A stretch of 64,000 bases of DNA from Mesostigma viride (Eukaryota; Streptophyta; Mesostigmatophyceae; Mesostigmatales; Mesostigmataceae), in NCBI GenBank assembly GCA_009746045.1, contig RPFO01000017.1:580001-644000 (forward strand), in the 5' to 3' direction. The notes below the pieces were generated by a model. It worked only from the letters and a program-made list of their open reading frames with translations. It was not told the origin of the DNA and ran no database searches. The stretch's first letter is position 1; each line of letters begins with the position of its first letter. Below are positions 21,871-39,875 of this stretch, piece after piece. The translations under genes and the position numbers were made by a program.

Positions 21871-23991
21871 TGCATGTTGCCCTTTAGCAAAGCGCGAGTG
21901 TCAGCTGCCTACGTTGATCGACGGATATACTGACTAGCCCAGGAATGCTGGCGCAAGACAGGCAGCTTACATAACAAAGTGACGATTTTATATGTAGATC
22001 TGGATGAAAAATACGCTCGTGCACACGAAGCGAGGGCATGAGCTGGGCCGGCCACAGAGGGGCGAGAAGAACAAGACGGTGCAGTCTCGAGATCAGATCA
22101 CGATCCATGACAGTACAAGCAATGCACGATGTTCTTCATGCACCCGACATTGCGCATAAGGCCGCCGCTGAACGGGGATCATGGATGAAAGGACGTGAGA
22201 GTCATGGCAGCTGCAAAGGTACTTACACCAGGTGACGGCATGTCGGCTGTGAGCACATATTGACTAGTAGTGTATGCAGATACCACCACTAAGCAAACAC
22301 ATGCATGTCGGAGGCAGTGAAAGGGACTTGATTCAGCGAGAGGCATAGATTTAGATATCTAAGGTAAAAGATAGGTAGTGCTTTGAAGTACTAATTGACT
22401 TGCTATCGTCCTTTACGGACTGAGCTAATTGCACGCTGGGGCATAGTCATGAGTTTCAGTTGAACCGTGAAGTAACGTAGCAACTAGTAGTTTCTAAACA
22501 GTCCAAAGTCATAGCAAAATTTTTTAAAAGTCATTATCAGGAATCCGTCATTTTCGTAATCGAAAAGAAGCACGAGGCTAGCTGGTTCTGATTCCTAGAA
22601 TATGTAAGGGCCGGTTGCCCATGAACTACAGACTGATGGTCGATGGACCGGATAGGTTCGTCTAGGTCCGATGTTAGTGCCCTGATCACTGGTGAGGGGA
22701 AAGTCCACAATGACTGACGGCTGCTCCCTTGACCAGCCCTGCAACAGACTAGCTACAGGTGGCTAATTTATGCAATATAAATCAGCAACCTTACCAGCAA
22801 TCTGTAATGACAAGAGCAACTAACACGATGTTATAAACCCGGTCATTTTTTCTTTTTGAATAAAATGGCGTAGCCAGGTATTGGCTTCGGCAAATTGGCA
22901 ATCTCTACTAGCCAGCTTCCGTCCCAACGCAACGCATGCTCCCAACGCAAAATTGTGCCGGCAGCCGGCGTGATTTTACGCAACTGCGGCGCAAACAGCA
23001 TGGCAATCAATCATGAAAGTGGAGCCATACATCATTCATGAAGTCAACGCGACACCGACATGAGCAGGGCTGAAGCCACACTGTCATCCATTTGCTGACA
23101 ACGCGCCCGAGTCGGCCGTCATTCAAGCCCGCGCAGTCATGTGCCCCTGTGTCGTACATACAACAAACGACGCCATACCTAGCTTTTTGTGTAGAAAATA
23201 TGCGCTGCACTGGCAGGGCGCTTAAGCCACCCGGATACAACAAATTCGCAGCTGGTGACCAAACGTGCGACCTGCAACGGAAAACCTAGGGGCGGCACAC
23301 TTGCCATCTAGTGTATCCACGCGACTCTCAATATTAATGCAGACAAAATATTGCCTCTGGTATAAGCGCGTGCTCCATTTTTGCCAAACGGCCACAGTCA
23401 ATATCGGCTTCCGCAGGCTTTTGGAGACACACCCTCCATAACAACATCAACGCCTCCATAAGAGTTTTCAACGCCTCCATTCTCCTCAATACATAATAAA
23501 AATGGCGCGGACGCCGGGCGGACAAATGCGCGGATCGTAACTCGTAACCTCAGTTCACGCACGAGGGTGTCTCTTGACTCTTCAGTATGGTCTGTCGGTC
23601 CGCTGCGCCGCGCCGGGACGATGGCCCCCCTCGGTCGGAATCGGGTAAAGGACGGGTAGGTATACGCGCGCTTCTTGGCAGGAGATTCAAATGAGCAGTG
23701 CTCCATGTTTGCGTCATAAGCCATTAAAGCCAACGAAGCTCTTCGTTATACCGTGAAGTTCGCAGTTTTTCAACCAGGCAACACGTTAAGGCTTGCCTAG
23801 GGCGTGGCTCGTAGCCGCGTTTCGTGCACCACACCAAAGGCCATGGACTCCCCCAATTTGAAATGCTAAAGCTGGATATTGTCTTGCTATCTCTACGGAT
23901 GTTTCGTAAAGAAACTGCGGTGAAGCCGTTCCGATTGTGGCCTCATAATTGATTTGGCAAGCAGTCTCAGCAGCAAGTAAAAGCTGCCAAA
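21871..23991. other. Intergenic, upstream of gamma-tubulin
   Basis: No exon-like ORF or known repeat was recognised over about 2.1 kb. It should hold the gamma-tubulin promoter and 5'UTR; no clear TATA box or motif cluster was found. Confidence 0.5.
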
Positions 23992-30495
<6,504 letters not shown>

Positions 30496-33442
30496 GTATG
30501 TGCAGTGACGGTGGGCCTGTTCTCACAGGACTGGCCGGGCTTCTATTCTTCCACTGACTGCGTGGGCAAGTTGTGTTTGGCGGCACCTCTCCTGTTATCG
30601 TGTGTGCATCATTCGTGGGCATGAGCATGGCTCCATGTTGAGTGTAGCGGTTGATGGTCGGGTAGCCATCTTCCCTACGTGGGGGCAAACTATTTGACCT
30701 TTCGATATTTTTTTCCGTCACCGTCTTTATTCTAAGTCATAGATGAAGGTGGCCATGTATTCAGGCATGTGTTCCTGGCAGTTTGTAGTAGGGTTGAGGC
30801 ACCACCATGGCAGTGAACTTTGCGCCATTGTGTTATTCCATTCCCGTCACTGGTGGATGGAGTAAGCTGACGTGTGCGAGCACGTTGAGTGCTCCAGTGT
30901 TTCGATCAGTGGCGGAATGACGCCAAATGCGGCGGTGCGGCACCAAATATGGTAAAATGTGGCGGTACCACCTTTTTTTTTTTTCCTTAGTCAAGATGCC
31001 ACAAGTTGGCCGTGCTGTTCTGCTTTTCTAGTTCCTTTTGCCACAGAGTGGCCGTGCCTGAAGTTTACTCTAGTGCAGGTGACGCCACTAGTTGGCAGTG
31101 TCAGCCAAGCTCCCAGCCGGCGTTCCGCCACAAATATTCCCTCCACTGATGCATACATACTAATTGAAGCTGAGCAGTGCGCCGTCATTCACTAGTCACG
31201 AGTACTAGTACTGTAGTGGGCCCCTACAACCGTAGTGGGCAGCTGGCGTCCATGCATTTTCTCCAGCCGGCTGCCTCCGGCAGGCAGGCAGGGGCCCGGA
31301 GGTTGCCTGAGAGGTGCTAAAACGCCAATCAGCCAGCACGCAAAGCGCCGCGCCGACAGTGCCTATTGAAGGCCGGCCACCACACGTGGCCGTGCCAAGC
31401 GCAATTTTAATAGGCTAAAAGCCACCCATAGGCCGAGTCAACAGAAGTTTCAAAAGTGCGAAATGCCACAAGTGGCTGACTGCAAAAACCTTAACCCATA
31501 GTCCGGGAATGGGTTTTTGGCATTTTTATACCCCTGAAAATGGAAAAAATCATAACTCATAGGCCACAACTCCAAATACCCCCAACCAAGGTGCTAGGAG
31601 TATCTACACTTCAAGGGCTTTCAGAATATGCAATAGTATCCTGAGTCCATTCAGTGCTTTGCAAGATATTTACTGCCAAAGTTGGACAAAAGACGATCAT
31701 TTTCAGGTAAGCAAAAGCCCCTTAGATAATAACACCTACTGGGAGGGTCGGGAACCTCAATATTAACATTGGACAATTTCATTGGATAGTGCCACCATGC
31801 TTTCCTTGGGTCAGACGGCACGGATAGCCCATCTGACCTATATAACGCGCTCACTTACGTGTGTGGGTTACGCGCGCGTAAGCAGCCATCCATGAAATGC
31901 CACACAGTTATGCATTGTATACAGCCACATAGAACTGTAAAAAGTGCTGGGAAACAAAGAAGTTGCTGAACCAGCACTAACGGAATGGCATCCTCCAAAG
32001 AAACACCACAAACTGAGCAGATTTGGGGCTAATAGCACTAATACAGCAGGCATGGAAACCTGCTGCAAGACGCACTGATACACTCGTGTAAAATCGATGC
32101 ATAAACGACAGATTCCCGTGCAAACGACATGCAAACACGTTGCCGTACCTGGCTCGATCACGACCTTTCCGGGTTCTGCTGGCCGGGACCCTCATATCTC
32201 ACACGGGCTAATGCTTTCCAGGCATAGGCCGCCATAGCCGCATAATGAATGCATCTGCCATGATTACCAGGTTGATGTTCTGTGCAAAGATGACCTATAA
32301 ACACATCCGAATTCACAGGACGCTGCTGCCGATGTCCCGTACCAAAACTGGGTGCTCGGGCTGGCGCAGACTGCCGGGCCATAAGAAGAAAATCGAAATA
32401 TGACATGCCATTACTCATCTGGTACTGACGACCAAGAAAGCAGTAATTTCCTACCTGTATTTTACCAATGCTACACATCTGGCCACCCCTGACCTACGAA
32501 AATCACGCATCATCATTCTGAGCAACATTCTGAACCGTTACAAGCCGCGAGACGCAAAATTTCCTTGATAACGGCACGCTGGCAGCCATATCTAGTTACG
32601 CGCGCGCGCGAGTGAAAATTTCCCGCCAAAGTCACGTGATACTGTCTCAATACAGGTTGTAATTACCAGGCTATGGCGAATATTACCTCCAAACCTATGC
32701 ATCACCTTCGTCCCTAAGTGTTCCCAGACCCACCGGACAACTTCCCTCCGTCACGGGTGGCGCGGCGCTCCGGGAATTGAGCGCCGCGCCACCGGGGGTC
32801 AAACAGTTCTATATATCGAACTGTTTCCGGACTAAGGGTTAATCGAATAAATGGAGTGCTCCATTCCATGCTCAGGTCGCCTGTGTGAGAAGATGCGATG
32901 CAACAGGATCTGGGCTGCATGGGCCATGTCCTAATCATTCTGACACCCTGCTGCTCCCATTCCTTGCCCATGCCTGGGTGCGGTGCAGGACCGAGGCAAG
33001 GCCATGACAGATGGGGGGAATGCCACCGGGAGTATGGCAGATCCGCGGATGCCATAAGCAAGAAGCTGCCATGAGCTTGGGGCCGCCATAAGCATACATG
33101 TGGCTGCCCGCTGTTGCTCACAAGCCAAGGCTGGTCGGCTAGCAGAGGCAGTTGTAAAGGCAATGTGAGCACGCAAGGGCACCCTGATCTGCCAAGCAGC
33201 GCAGGTCGAAGCGTGCACCAAGCCGGGGTCAGACGGGAGTTGGATGTGACCAGTGTCGTGTGAGTCAAATGATCCAGCCTCGCTCTGCTGCCTTGGATTA
33301 TGTAGTGGTGGGTCCTGGGCCTGAGCTGGTCCGAGAGCACATGCGATGTCCTCTCAGGAAACAACCTTTGTTTCCCTATCAAAGTCATGCAGGTTTAGTT
33401 TGGTGAGCCATGAGTTGGTGTATGTGTCTACCAAACTTGAAG
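30496..33442. other. Intergenic, no gene seen
   Basis: About 2.9 kb right of gamma-tubulin. It should contain the missing terminal exon and 3'UTR near its left end. Short minus-strand ORFs (31868-32478, 32714-33388) have no exon-like bias, conserved motif or splice context. No known repeat was recognised. Confidence 0.5.
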
Positions 33443-33551
33443 TACTTGCGTGTCATGTGCATAGGCATGCCACGGAGTACTATGCTGATCTCATTAGAAA
33501 AATAATTGTAAACACGAAAGTTGAAACAAACAGACAAATATCGTCTGTATC
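33443..33551 (-). mobile_element. LINE-C 3' end fragment
   Basis: Same 3'UTR as 5417-5511 and 52404-52508, ending on the minus strand in CATGACACGCAAGTA. It abuts the 3' tail of LINE-A. Confidence 0.55.
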
Positions 33552-34330
33552 ATTAAAAATAAAATAAAATTAAATTAAATTATAACATGCCTCCGTTGGG
33601 AGATCATGTAGCACATATTCCTTGATGGATGGGTGGGGTGGAAGGAGCCGCGTAATCGAACTAACCTAACTCTAATCTAGCTAGTCTAGAAAAGTCCTAA
33701 CTACCCTACTCATCAAAACGCCTCCTCCGCTTGGGGGGAGGTGGTTTGCCCACAGGGTCGGGCGTGTGAGCCTTGACAATCCTCTTCCACCGCGTCTTGT
33801 TCTGCACGGCGGTCCAGAGAAGGGAGAGAGAGTGGATGCGGTATTCAAACTGGGCTGGGACCAGTAGGTCATCCAGCAACATCTGTACGTAGTTCGTGAC
33901 ATGTTTCCCTACCCTTTTGGCAATGCCCTTGGGGCCAGGCCAGGTCAGAATGTGCCGCCCTGGCTGGCCAAGCCGCTGGGGGCCGGCCAGACCAAGGGCG
34001 GTGTCGACCTGGCTGGTGCGAGCAAGGTGGACATCCTACAAATGCTATCCTACGCTGTCTAATCTCGTCCGAAATACGAGGCATGCCCTGATACAAAGAC
34101 TCTGATGACGGGCGCTTGGAAAACCCTACGTTGAGGACCTGTCGGAGCATCCTGTAAACTGTGCCGTCTAGCCTAGATGCCAGTGTGGGGGTGAGTGTCC
34201 ACGCCTCGGCGTCATACGTGAGCACCGTGAGGACGAGGACCTTGAAGAGCATGCGCTTGCGGTGTTCGCCCAGGCCCTTGGAGCGCCAGTAGGTGTTGAG
34301 CGAACGGAGCCTAGCCCAGGCCAGGCCAAT

Positions 34331-35518
34331 TAATTAATTAATTAATTAATTAATTAAACTCGTGCTCCCGTTGGGGAGTCACGGAGCACCGAAGTGCTTT
34401 TAACCCGTGTGCACTACAGGAGAATCCCTGTGTGTGCACTACAGGAGAAAGGGCAGAGACCCCCAGTCTCCTTCATGCCAAAGGCATGCCACAGCTGCAA
34501 TCGGGCGCGGCTAGCTAAAAGGACAGGCTAACGATCCGGCAAACTGTGGGTGCAATAAGACCCATGTGAGCATATCATAGCAAGGAGCGTGGGCAAGTAA
34601 TCTGAACATAGCCAGGGCGTAGCATGGCTGTACTAGGACTAGGCTAAGGCTATGGCTGGTTGTGTACCGTGCGTTGGCGGCACGTGACTAGGTGTGTTGG
34701 CACAGCTAGGCAACAGTCTAGGCATGGCTGCCTTAGCGGCAGTGACGCCAATGGTTACAAGCTAGGGCTATTCTAGCCCGCTGGGGGCGTCCACATCTTG
34801 TGGTTGATCATCAGGTCCCCGCCCCTCCAGTACACCTTGGGCTTCTGGGGGTCCTGCTTATGGCGGAGGTATTCCGGCCACAGGTCGCGTCGCTGCTGTT
34901 GCTGAGCGGGGGTGAGGTCGTCATTCAGCGTCCAGGTGAGGTCGTGCAACCGCTTGTGACGAGAGAGGAACCGCTGCTTATCCTCAGGGGAGGGGAAGGT
35001 GAGTAGGACTGGTGGGGGAGCCGCCTTGTCCCGTGAGTGGGGAAGGCGGTGGCACCCACGCAGTTCTACCTCACCTACCAGGCCCATGAGGGTAAGAAGC
35101 TGGTTCTTGAGCTCGTCAGCAAGAGAGGTTGACGTCTCACCTGGCTTCTGGGGGAAGCGACGTAGCACCACTCGGCACTCGCGGCGAGCGCGGTCGGTGA
35201 CCTCCCGTTGCTGGGCCTGGCGGTGGTCCTCCAGCTCCTGGAGCTGTGTGGCGATGGCGTCGGTGGTGGAGGCGGTCGCTGACCGCAGCAGGTCCGCGTA
35301 GGAGAGCGGCGGGAGGTCGCCAGCATCCTGCCGGGGTGGCTGGGATGCAATGGTGGCCGTCTGCTCCGCTATCTTGGGGACCTGTGTGGCCAGGGCCTCG
35401 GTGTGGGCGGTGATGGCCTCAAGCTTCTTCAGGAGCACGCCACACTTGCCCTCCACCTGGTTAAGGCGAGAGACAAGTGCAGCATGCGTTTCCGAAGCCT
35501 GCGCCGCGGTGTGTAGCG
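34331..35518 (-). mobile_element. Type-1 ORF1-only element inserted in LINE-A
   Basis: It is flanked by a 10-bp duplication, CCAGGCCAAT, at 34321-34330 and 35519-35528; removing it restores the LINE-A frame. Read on the minus strand: an intact ORF1 segment (about 35518-34773, open for about 250 codons), a 3'UTR of about 415 bp, the UUCG hairpin, the CTCCC-CAAC-GGGAG hairpin and a (TTAA)n tail. There is no reverse transcriptase. Confidence 0.85.
34773..35518 (-). CDS. Retroelement ORF1-like protein (Type-1), 5' end truncated
   Basis: An uninterrupted frame of about 248 codons runs to a stop at 34773. It has a helical N-terminal stretch that may form a coiled coil (HAALVSRLNQVEGKCGVLLK), then REVTDRARRECRVVLRRFPQ as the first RRM-like strand, LLTFPSPEDKQRFLSRHKRL, LNDDLTPAQQQQRRDLWPEY and the C-terminal YWRGGDLMINHKMW. 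These match the RNA-binding and C-terminal domains of LINE ORF1 proteins, which coat element RNA. The true start is lost by 5' truncation, and the frame runs back into LINE-A sequence where an ATG happens to occur at 35546. The stop is followed directly by the 3'UTR. Confidence 0.65.
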
Positions 35519-35632
35519 CCAGGCCAATCAATGCGGGTGTCCACATCGTCGGCTGTGTCAGGAAGCCAGCTCCCTAACAGTTTGAAGCGGTCGCGGATCG
35601 AACCGGACCGTCGTCCCGTCGAGCAGGCGTGG

Positions 35633-37708
35633 TGTTACGAGCCGCACCATCGGCTCTGAAAGACCCTAGTCTAGCGTGGGTTACACCTGAATAAACTCGG
35701 AATCTGCTATCCGCCAGAAAGGGACCCAGCGGGCTTGGGACCAGGGGGGGATATTTATTATCCGCCCTGGTGGTGCCGGGAGCATCCTGGATATTCTTAA
35801 AGATACTTATAGTAGCTTTAGATATTATTTTTCCCTGGCAAAATACCCTGTCAAAGTTTGAAGTGCCAGAATACAGCCGGTGTCAAACCCTAACAGCCCC
35901 TGTCACCACCAAGGTGATGGGGGCTTTTTTACGTTAGGAGTCACAGGGCGGAGCCTATTTCTACCCTGGTTATATTGGGCATATAAACCAGCCAATCATA
36001 TGGGGACACGTGGCACTCTGCCGGGTGTACAGGGGGGGTATATAAATGTAATAACTTTATTCTGTTTATTTATATTATATCCCCACCCCCTGGAAATAAC
36101 CAGGGTGGGGGTGTATTCTCAGGGGTTGAGACGGGTTTCTGGCTGGGTCTCCCTCAGGTGCTGAGAAATGCTGCCCAGGTGTTAATAAATAGTATCCTGG
36201 GACCCTGTCAGGTGCTTCTGGGGCCCTGAAAGGGGGTTGGATTAGGAAAAAGTTGGCCCGGACTACGTGAATGTAGCCCTGAATTCTAGCTAGTACGCGG
36301 AATTACTAGCTAGGCCCTGGATGCACAACTAGATAAATTATGCATATACATGGAATGCACGAAGGGCGTTAGTGCAGCCCAGATTTGACCCCTGGTTCGG
36401 CAGACGAGTTTTACTCAAGTCGATTTTATTCCAAACCAAAGATAGGAAGCCATTGTCACCTACGACATTTGTCCAAGACGGCGTGCGTGCCAGCGGGTCG
36501 GCTGGGGGGCGAACCTCTAGCGCAGCCTGCAATTAATATCAGCCGTAGATGTACATAGTATCCGCCAGTCTGGCACCCGGTACCTGGCAGTCCCGGGTAC
36601 AGACCAGTAACACACCAAACCGAAAGCAAAGCCACGGGTACCTGGGCCGGGTGAGGGAATAACTCGGCCAAGTCCCCGAATCTAACATAATAATTATCGA
36701 AAGTCTCAAACAATATCAAAATGACTTTCGACTGACCAAACTAATTTATTTTAGGAATTGTTACGCCCAAACATGGGTTAGGGCCGTAACACTCCTCCCC
36801 CTCCCCGGGGGGCGATGGCTATCGTCCAATCGCCCGGGGGCGCACCTCAAACAACGACACACAAACATGGCCCGAAAATTCAAAAGAAAACCAAAACACA
36901 ATCATAACAAGGGGGTGCTGTGTACCAGCGAGAACCCATCGTCATACATGTGCACATATAATACACCAACTATGAGAATACTATGTCCCGATCCCTGTTC
37001 GCCAGCGGAGCAGTAGCCAGTTCTTCTCGGTGTTGCCTCGCAGGGACAACACCTTGATAGAGTTGTCAAATACTCCTTCGTCCCAGCACTCTCCGGCCAA
37101 TCTCCCGGAAAATTACTGGAATCCCTGCTGTGCGCGATGCCGCCGCAACGCGTTGTAGCCGTGCTCAGTCATGATCTCCGGGATCTTGCCAAGGGGAGCC
37201 GCGACCACGTCGGCGTTGAACGCCACCTGGTAGTCATTGCGCGTCTGCTGACGCAGCGTGGACTTCTCAATCCACACATCCGGCGGCCAGTACGACAGGA
37301 AGGCCGCCATGTAGGGGAGCCGGGTGAACCTGATGAACCCCTGCTCCACATCGACCTCCCCGCACCCAGTTTCCGCGAAGTACCCGGCAGCCATGAGCAA
37401 CAGCTCCTTCTGGGCCTTCTCGCTCTCGCAGTAGAACCCCGGAGCTGCTGCAATCTCAGGGAGCTGCTTCCGCATGTAGATAGCTCCCGGGATAGGCATG
37501 AGCTTGGGATACGCAATCCGTCGCAAGTGGTGCTCAGCGCGGTATTGCGGCAGAGGCGGCGGGTGCAGATCGTACGTGGCGGTAGTCCCTACTATCACCG
37601 GCTCGTAGCGGGACTCCGGATGGCACCGGCGCCGGCACATGTGCGTGCAGGAGAAAGCTGACCGAGTCGAAGGTGCCTTCTCGCTGAATAAGCACGCTGG
37701 AGCCCCCA
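35633..37708 (-). mobile_element. LTR-retrotransposon-like insertion, 2076 bp, in LINE-A
   Basis: It starts TG and ends CA and is flanked by a 5-bp duplication, CGTGG, at 35628-35632 and 37709-37713; removing it rejoins LINE-A exactly. The segment 35633-36793 runs from TGTTACG to CCGTAACA. On the minus strand it is preceded by a purine tract (GGGGAGGGGGAGGAG, about 36794-36808), as in a 3' LTR after a polypurine tract. The other end (TGGGGGCTCC on the minus strand) has no matching LTR, so the element is truncated or not a standard LTR element. It carries the ORF at 37113-37640. Confidence 0.6.
37113..37640 (-). CDS. Unrecognised ORF of the LTR-like insertion
   Basis: 175 residues from the first ATG inside the insertion (the frame is open back to its edge). 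I do not recognise it. Visible features are a Pro-rich start (YDLHPPPLPQY), a central helical part (CESEKAQKELLLMAAGYFAE), WPPDVWIEKSTLRQQTRNDY and a basic end. Third positions are GC-rich as in real genes of this window. It lies 300 bp upstream of the putative polypurine tract and LTR, where the last gene of an LTR element would be. It has no gag zinc knuckle and no protease, RT or integrase motif. Confidence 0.45.
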   Translation of the reverse strand: MCRRRCHPESRYEPVIVGTTATYDLHPPPLPQYRAEHHLRRIAYPKLMPIPGAIYMRKQLPEIAAAPGFYCESEKAQKELLLMAAGYFAETGCGEVDVEQGFIRFTRLPYMAAFLSYWPPDVWIEKSTLRQQTRNDYQVAFNADVVAAPLGKIPEIMTEHGYNALRRHRAQQGFQ

Positions 37709-38667
37709 CGTGGCAGCGGCGGTGGACTGGAGGCCCCAATCACCATCGCCTCAGTTTTGACACTAATCTCCAACCCCACCGCCCTCGCCTCCGGCCAGGC
37801 CCAGACAGTCCAGCCAGGTCTGCTGAATGTCTTCGGGGCGCGCGATGAGGGTGGTGTCATCCGCATAAATCAGGTCGGCCAGGCGGTAGCCAGGCTCAAC
37901 CCCGCCGTGCTCTTTCTCGTGAAGGATGTCCAAGCCTGGCTCGAACCCCTTAAGAGCAGTAAAGCGCGCACGTGCTCGGCGCATATGACGTGATCCACAA
38001 CAATAATGAACAGGTATCGGGGGACAGGACACAACCTTGCCACACCCCGGCCGTGGTGAAGGGGGAATGGTGGGGTGGTGCCTTCCGCAGTCCGCACTAC
38101 TGCCTGTGAGCCCTCATACAGCCGGCGAATGGCAGCAATAAACGCAGGTGGCACTCGATCCAGAGCTAGGATGGCCCAAAGAGCCTCCCAGAGGACCGTG
38201 TCAAAGGCCTTGATATAGTCAACAAAAATGAAGACCAGCGGCAAACTGTCAGGGGGAAGGCGACGCACCTCCTCCATCAACCGGCGCGCGACAAACACAG
38301 CCATGACAGTGTTACGACCACGACGGAAACCCATCTGAGACTCACCCGGGTGTGGGTCCAGCGCGGCGCGGAGCCTGTGCAGCATCATGCGCATGAAGAC
38401 CTTCAGCGCGGCGCTCTGGAGGCAGACACCCCGGTAGTTACCGGGGTCAGCAGCAGAGCCCTTCTTGTACAGCATGACGCGGATGGCCGTCTGCCACTCA
38501 GCAGGCGGCCGGGGAGCATGATGTCATGCGGGCCGGGGAAGATCATCATGGCTATACAAGAGCTAAGGCATGGCTTCTCAACAGAGCCGCATCTCTCTGC
38601 ATAGGTATAGCATGGCTAAATTCTTAATGCAAAATCCATGGATGGGGGTCGATCCCATGACAGGCAT

Positions 38668-39875
38668 TAATTAATTAATTAATTAATTAATTAATTAATT
38701 AATTAATCAAACTCGTGCTCCCGTTGGGGAGTCACGGAGCACCGAAGTGCTTTTAATCCCTGTGTGTGCACTACAGGAGAAAGGGCAGAGACCCCCAGTC
38801 TCCTTCATGCCAAAGGCATGCCACAGCCGCAATCGGGCGCGTTAGCTAAACGGACACGCTAACGATCCGGCAAACTGTGGGTGCAATAAGACCCATGTAG
38901 GCGTAGCATAACAAGTATAGCGTGGGCAAGTAATCTGAACACAGCCATGCAGGGCGTAGCATGGCTGTACTAGGACTAGGCTAAGGCTATGGCTGGTTGT
39001 GTACCGTGCGTTGGCGGCACGTGACTAGGTGTGTTGGCACAGCTAGGCAAACATTAGGTAATTAATTAATTAATTAATTAAACTCGTGCTCTCGTTGGGG
39101 AGTCACGGAGCACCGAAGTGCTTTTAATCCCTGTGTGTGCACTACAGGAGAAAGGGCAGAGACCCCCAGTCTCCTTCATGCCAAAGGCATGCATGCCCCA
39201 GCTGCATTCGGGCGCGCTAGCTAAACGGACACGCTAACGATCCGGCAGTCTGTGGGTGCAATAAGACCCATGTGCATGAGCATATCATAGCAAGGAGCGT
39301 GGGCAAGTAATCTGAACATAGCCAGGGCGTAGTAGCATGGCTGTACTAGGACCAGGCTAAGGCTATGGCTGGTTGTGTACCGTGCGTTGGCGGCACCTGA
39401 CTAGGTGTGTTGGCACAGCTAGGCAACATTCTAGGCATGGCTGCCTTAGCGGCAGTGACGCCAATGGTTACAAGCTAGGGCTATTGCTATTCTATCTAGG
39501 CAGCGTGCGGCTGCCTAGATAGATGTTGTAGTTAGAATGCTGTTAGATAGATGTAGTGTGTAGCCAATGTAGATAGATTAGACCGGTAGGAATGTTTGCA
39601 CCCATCCATCCATCCATCCGTGACTCCCCAACGGGAGCACGAGTCTAATTAATTAATTAATTAATTGCTATTCTAGCCCGCTGGGGGCGTCCACATCTTG
39701 TGGTTGATCATCAGGTCCCCGCCCCTCCAGTACACCTTGGGCTTCTGGGGGTCCTGCTATGGCGGAGGTATTCCGGCCACAGGTCGCGTCGCTGCTGTTG
39801 CTGAGCGGGGGTTAGGTCGTCATCCAGCGTCCAGGTGAGGTCGTGCAACCGCTTGTGACGAGAGAGGAACCGCTG
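38668..39875 (-). mobile_element. Type-1 insertion with a duplicated 3'UTR
   Basis: It is flanked by a 14-bp duplication, CCCATGACAGGCAT, at 38654-38667 and 39876-39889. Left to right: a (TTAA)n tail (38668-38707), one 3'UTR (38708-39056), a second (TTAA)n tract (39057-39081), a second 3'UTR (39082-39485), a nested 181-bp insertion, and an ORF1 C-terminal remnant (39673-39875, one base deleted near 39760). Confidence 0.8.
39486..39666 (+). mobile_element. Short 181-bp element with a TTAA tail, nested in Type-1
   Basis: It is flanked by GCTATT at 39480-39485 and 39667-39672. It starts with a hairpin (ATCTAGGCAGC, short loop, GCTGCCTAGAT), has a run of CATC repeats, and ends with the Type-1 terminal hairpin CTCCC-CAAC-GGGAG and a (TTAA)n tail. 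There is no ORF. Confidence 0.7.

Larger units (their letters stand above)
33562..38520 (-). mobile_element. LINE-A with two nested insertions
   Basis: This is the longest LINE-A copy. Removing the insertions leaves 33562-34330, 35529-35632 and 37714-38520, about 1.7 kb. On the minus strand it starts in the RT (AEWQTAIRVMLYKKGS, 38500) and has the FVDYIKAFDTVLW metal-binding motif (near 38230) and the IYADD box (near 37850). Then follow the C-terminal EAWTLTPTLAS and LARTSQ-type region (34200-34000) and the end KPPPPKRRRRFDE (33711). The 3'UTR ends in the CTCC-CAAC-GGAG hairpin and an (AATTT)n tail. Frameshifts are present. The N-terminal half, endonuclease and any ORF1 are missing. Confidence 0.75.

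Noticed and set aside
30496-30624. Read-through C-terminus of gamma-tubulin
   Set aside because: The added 43 residues have no resemblance to gamma-tubulin tails, and a good donor (GTATGT) precedes them.
31868-33388. Minus-strand ORFs of 97-224 residues
   Set aside because: No coding bias like the confirmed exons, no domain, and no consistent splice sites.
37137-37661. Plus-strand ORF of 174 residues
   Set aside because: It is the antisense of the minus-strand ORF at 37113-37640, which has the better third-base bias and fits the LTR-like element's orientation.
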